This document shows, piece by piece, positions 63,278 to 64,000 of a stretch of 64,000 bases of DNA; the first letter of the stretch is position 1, and every line of letters begins with the position of its first letter. This DNA is from Pseudomonas mediterranea CFBP 5447 (GTDB lineage Bacteria; Pseudomonadota; Gammaproteobacteria; Pseudomonadales; Pseudomonadaceae): the NCBI RefSeq assembly GCF_000774145.1, contig NZ_KN322983.1, forward strand, positions 496,001 to 560,000, written 5' to 3'. Below the pieces are notes generated by a model. It saw only the letters and a program-made list of their open reading frames with translations. It made no database searches and had not been told where the DNA came from. The position numbers were made by a program, and so were the translations under genes.

Positions 63278-64000
63278 TCAGGCAGGCTGCCCATCCGGTA
63301 ACAGCAACTCGACGCCCTGCTTGCGGATACCATCGGCCGCCGCCGGTGCTAGGGCGTCGTCGCTGATAATGAAATCGAACTGCTCCAGCCCGGCGATTCG
63401 GTACATGCTGAAGGTGCCGTACTTGGAACTGCTGGCCACCAGCACTACTTGCGAGGCCGATTGCATCGCCACCTGCTTGACCTCCACCTTCAAGGCCGAC
63501 GGCGTGGTGATGCCCCGTTGCAGGTCCCACGAACTGGTGGACATGAAGGCAATGTCCGTCACGATCTGACGCAAGGTTGCCACCGCCAGCCCGCCGACGC
63601 AGGAGTGGTTGGAATGATCCAGCTGCCCGCCGGTATGGATCACCGTCACCTGCGGCGCTTCCATCAGCGCCTGGACCACGCCGAAATCGTTGGTCACCAC
63701 CGTCATCCCCGACAGCGCCTTGATGTAGGGCACGATCTCCAGGGTGCTGGTGCCGGCATCCAGGTACACCGTCATATCATCCTTCAACAGTCTGGCCGCC
63801 AGCTTGGCCATGGCCTGCTTCTGCGGCAGCTCCACCACGGCCTTGGACTGGTGGCTCGGCTCGCTGTGTAGCTGGCTGGCGATACGAACCCCACCGGTTA
63901 CCGAATAGGCCCGGCCTTCCTGCTCCAGCAAAGCGATGTCGCGGCGCACGGTCATGTGCGAGCAATCGAACATCTCCATCAACTGGTGAACGCTCAGCAC
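63278..64000 (-). CDS. DeoR-family transcriptional regulator, 5' truncated by the window
   Basis: The frame is open to the end of the window, so the first residues are missing. The helix-turn-helix is LSVHQLMEMFDCSHMTVRRDIALLEQEG; the C-terminal DeoRC sugar-phosphate sensor has VYLDAGTSTLEIVPYI, the TGGQLDHSNHSCVGG block and VLVASSSKYGTFSM. It converges on otnI and probably controls the tetronate operon, perhaps via the AATGTTA repeats before ltnD. Confidence 0.9.
   Translation of the reverse strand: MLSVHQLMEMFDCSHMTVRRDIALLEQEGRAYSVTGGVRIASQLHSEPSHQSKAVVELPQKQAMAKLAARLLKDDMTVYLDAGTSTLEIVPYIKALSGMTVVTNDFGVVQALMEAPQVTVIHTGGQLDHSNHSCVGGLAVATLRQIVTDIAFMSTSSWDLQRGITTPSALKVEVKQVAMQSASQVVLVASSSKYGTFSMYRIAGLEQFDFIISDDALAPAAADGIRKQGVELLLPDGQPA

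Overview
The window is chromosomal DNA from a fluorescent Pseudomonas (P. fluorescens group). Three things suggest this: the gene order thrS-infC-rpmI-rplT-pheS-pheT-ihfA-merR-tRNA-Pro; a CsrA protein of the RsmE type; and many palindromic REP elements of the type GTGGGAGCGAGCCTGCTCGC, found in almost every longer intergenic gap. Base composition is GC-rich, except for a visibly less GC-rich patch at about 27.6-30.9 kb.

Layout. 0-2.6 kb: end of an EmrA-like adaptor and a 14-helix EmrB-like exporter. 2.7-9.1 kb: housekeeping genes lpxH-ppiB, glnS, cysS, then a DUF2214 membrane protein, rsmE and a SPOR lipoprotein. 9.2-10.2 kb: a DUF1654 gene and a secreted endonuclease I behind a clear LexA box. 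10.4-17.4 kb: a ribose operon (rbsBACRKD) ending in an exported nucleoside hydrolase, so that exogenous nucleosides can be cleaved and the ribose imported and phosphorylated. 17.5-19.6 kb: small genes, including an I78 inhibitor-like lipoprotein and a cold-shock protein. 20-27.6 kb: the translation-factor cluster. The thrS leader contains hairpins that look like tRNA-Thr anticodon arms. 27.6-30.9 kb: an accessory patch directly behind tRNA-Pro(GGG), with an ABC-type ATPase overlapping a TOPRIM-like DUF4276 protein (candidate defence pair) and small secreted or membrane proteins.

31.7-40.7 kb is a probable betaine-type catabolic region: a TetR regulator, a ProC paralogue, a TMADH-like flavoprotein, an OpuAC betaine-binding protein, a DMSP-lyase-like cupin, a dCache chemoreceptor and a GlxA/AraC regulator. 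The chemoreceptor carries an extraordinary 18-bp block in its signalling tip. 40.7-55.8 kb: small proteins, pirin, further regulators (two with an OmpR-type DNA-binding domain fused to an ATPase), a chloroperoxidase-like hydrolase, a LysR-DoxX-ABM operon, a long amidohydrolase, a YcaC-like hydrolase, another LysR regulator and a hemerythrin. 56-57.5 kb: a tandem REP array and an LhgO-like FAD oxidase. 57.7-64 kb: a complete L-threonate/tetronate pathway (ltnD, otnK, otnC, GntP-type permease, otnI) and the truncated gene of a DeoR regulator.

The strongest leads are (i) the in-place complemented 18-mer in the chemoreceptor, (ii) the ATPase-TOPRIM pair behind tRNA-Pro, (iii) tRNA mimicry ahead of thrS, (iv) an SOS-controlled DUF1654-endA operon, and (v) the betaine/DMSP-like gene set with a three-cysteine variant of the TMADH iron-sulfur motif.
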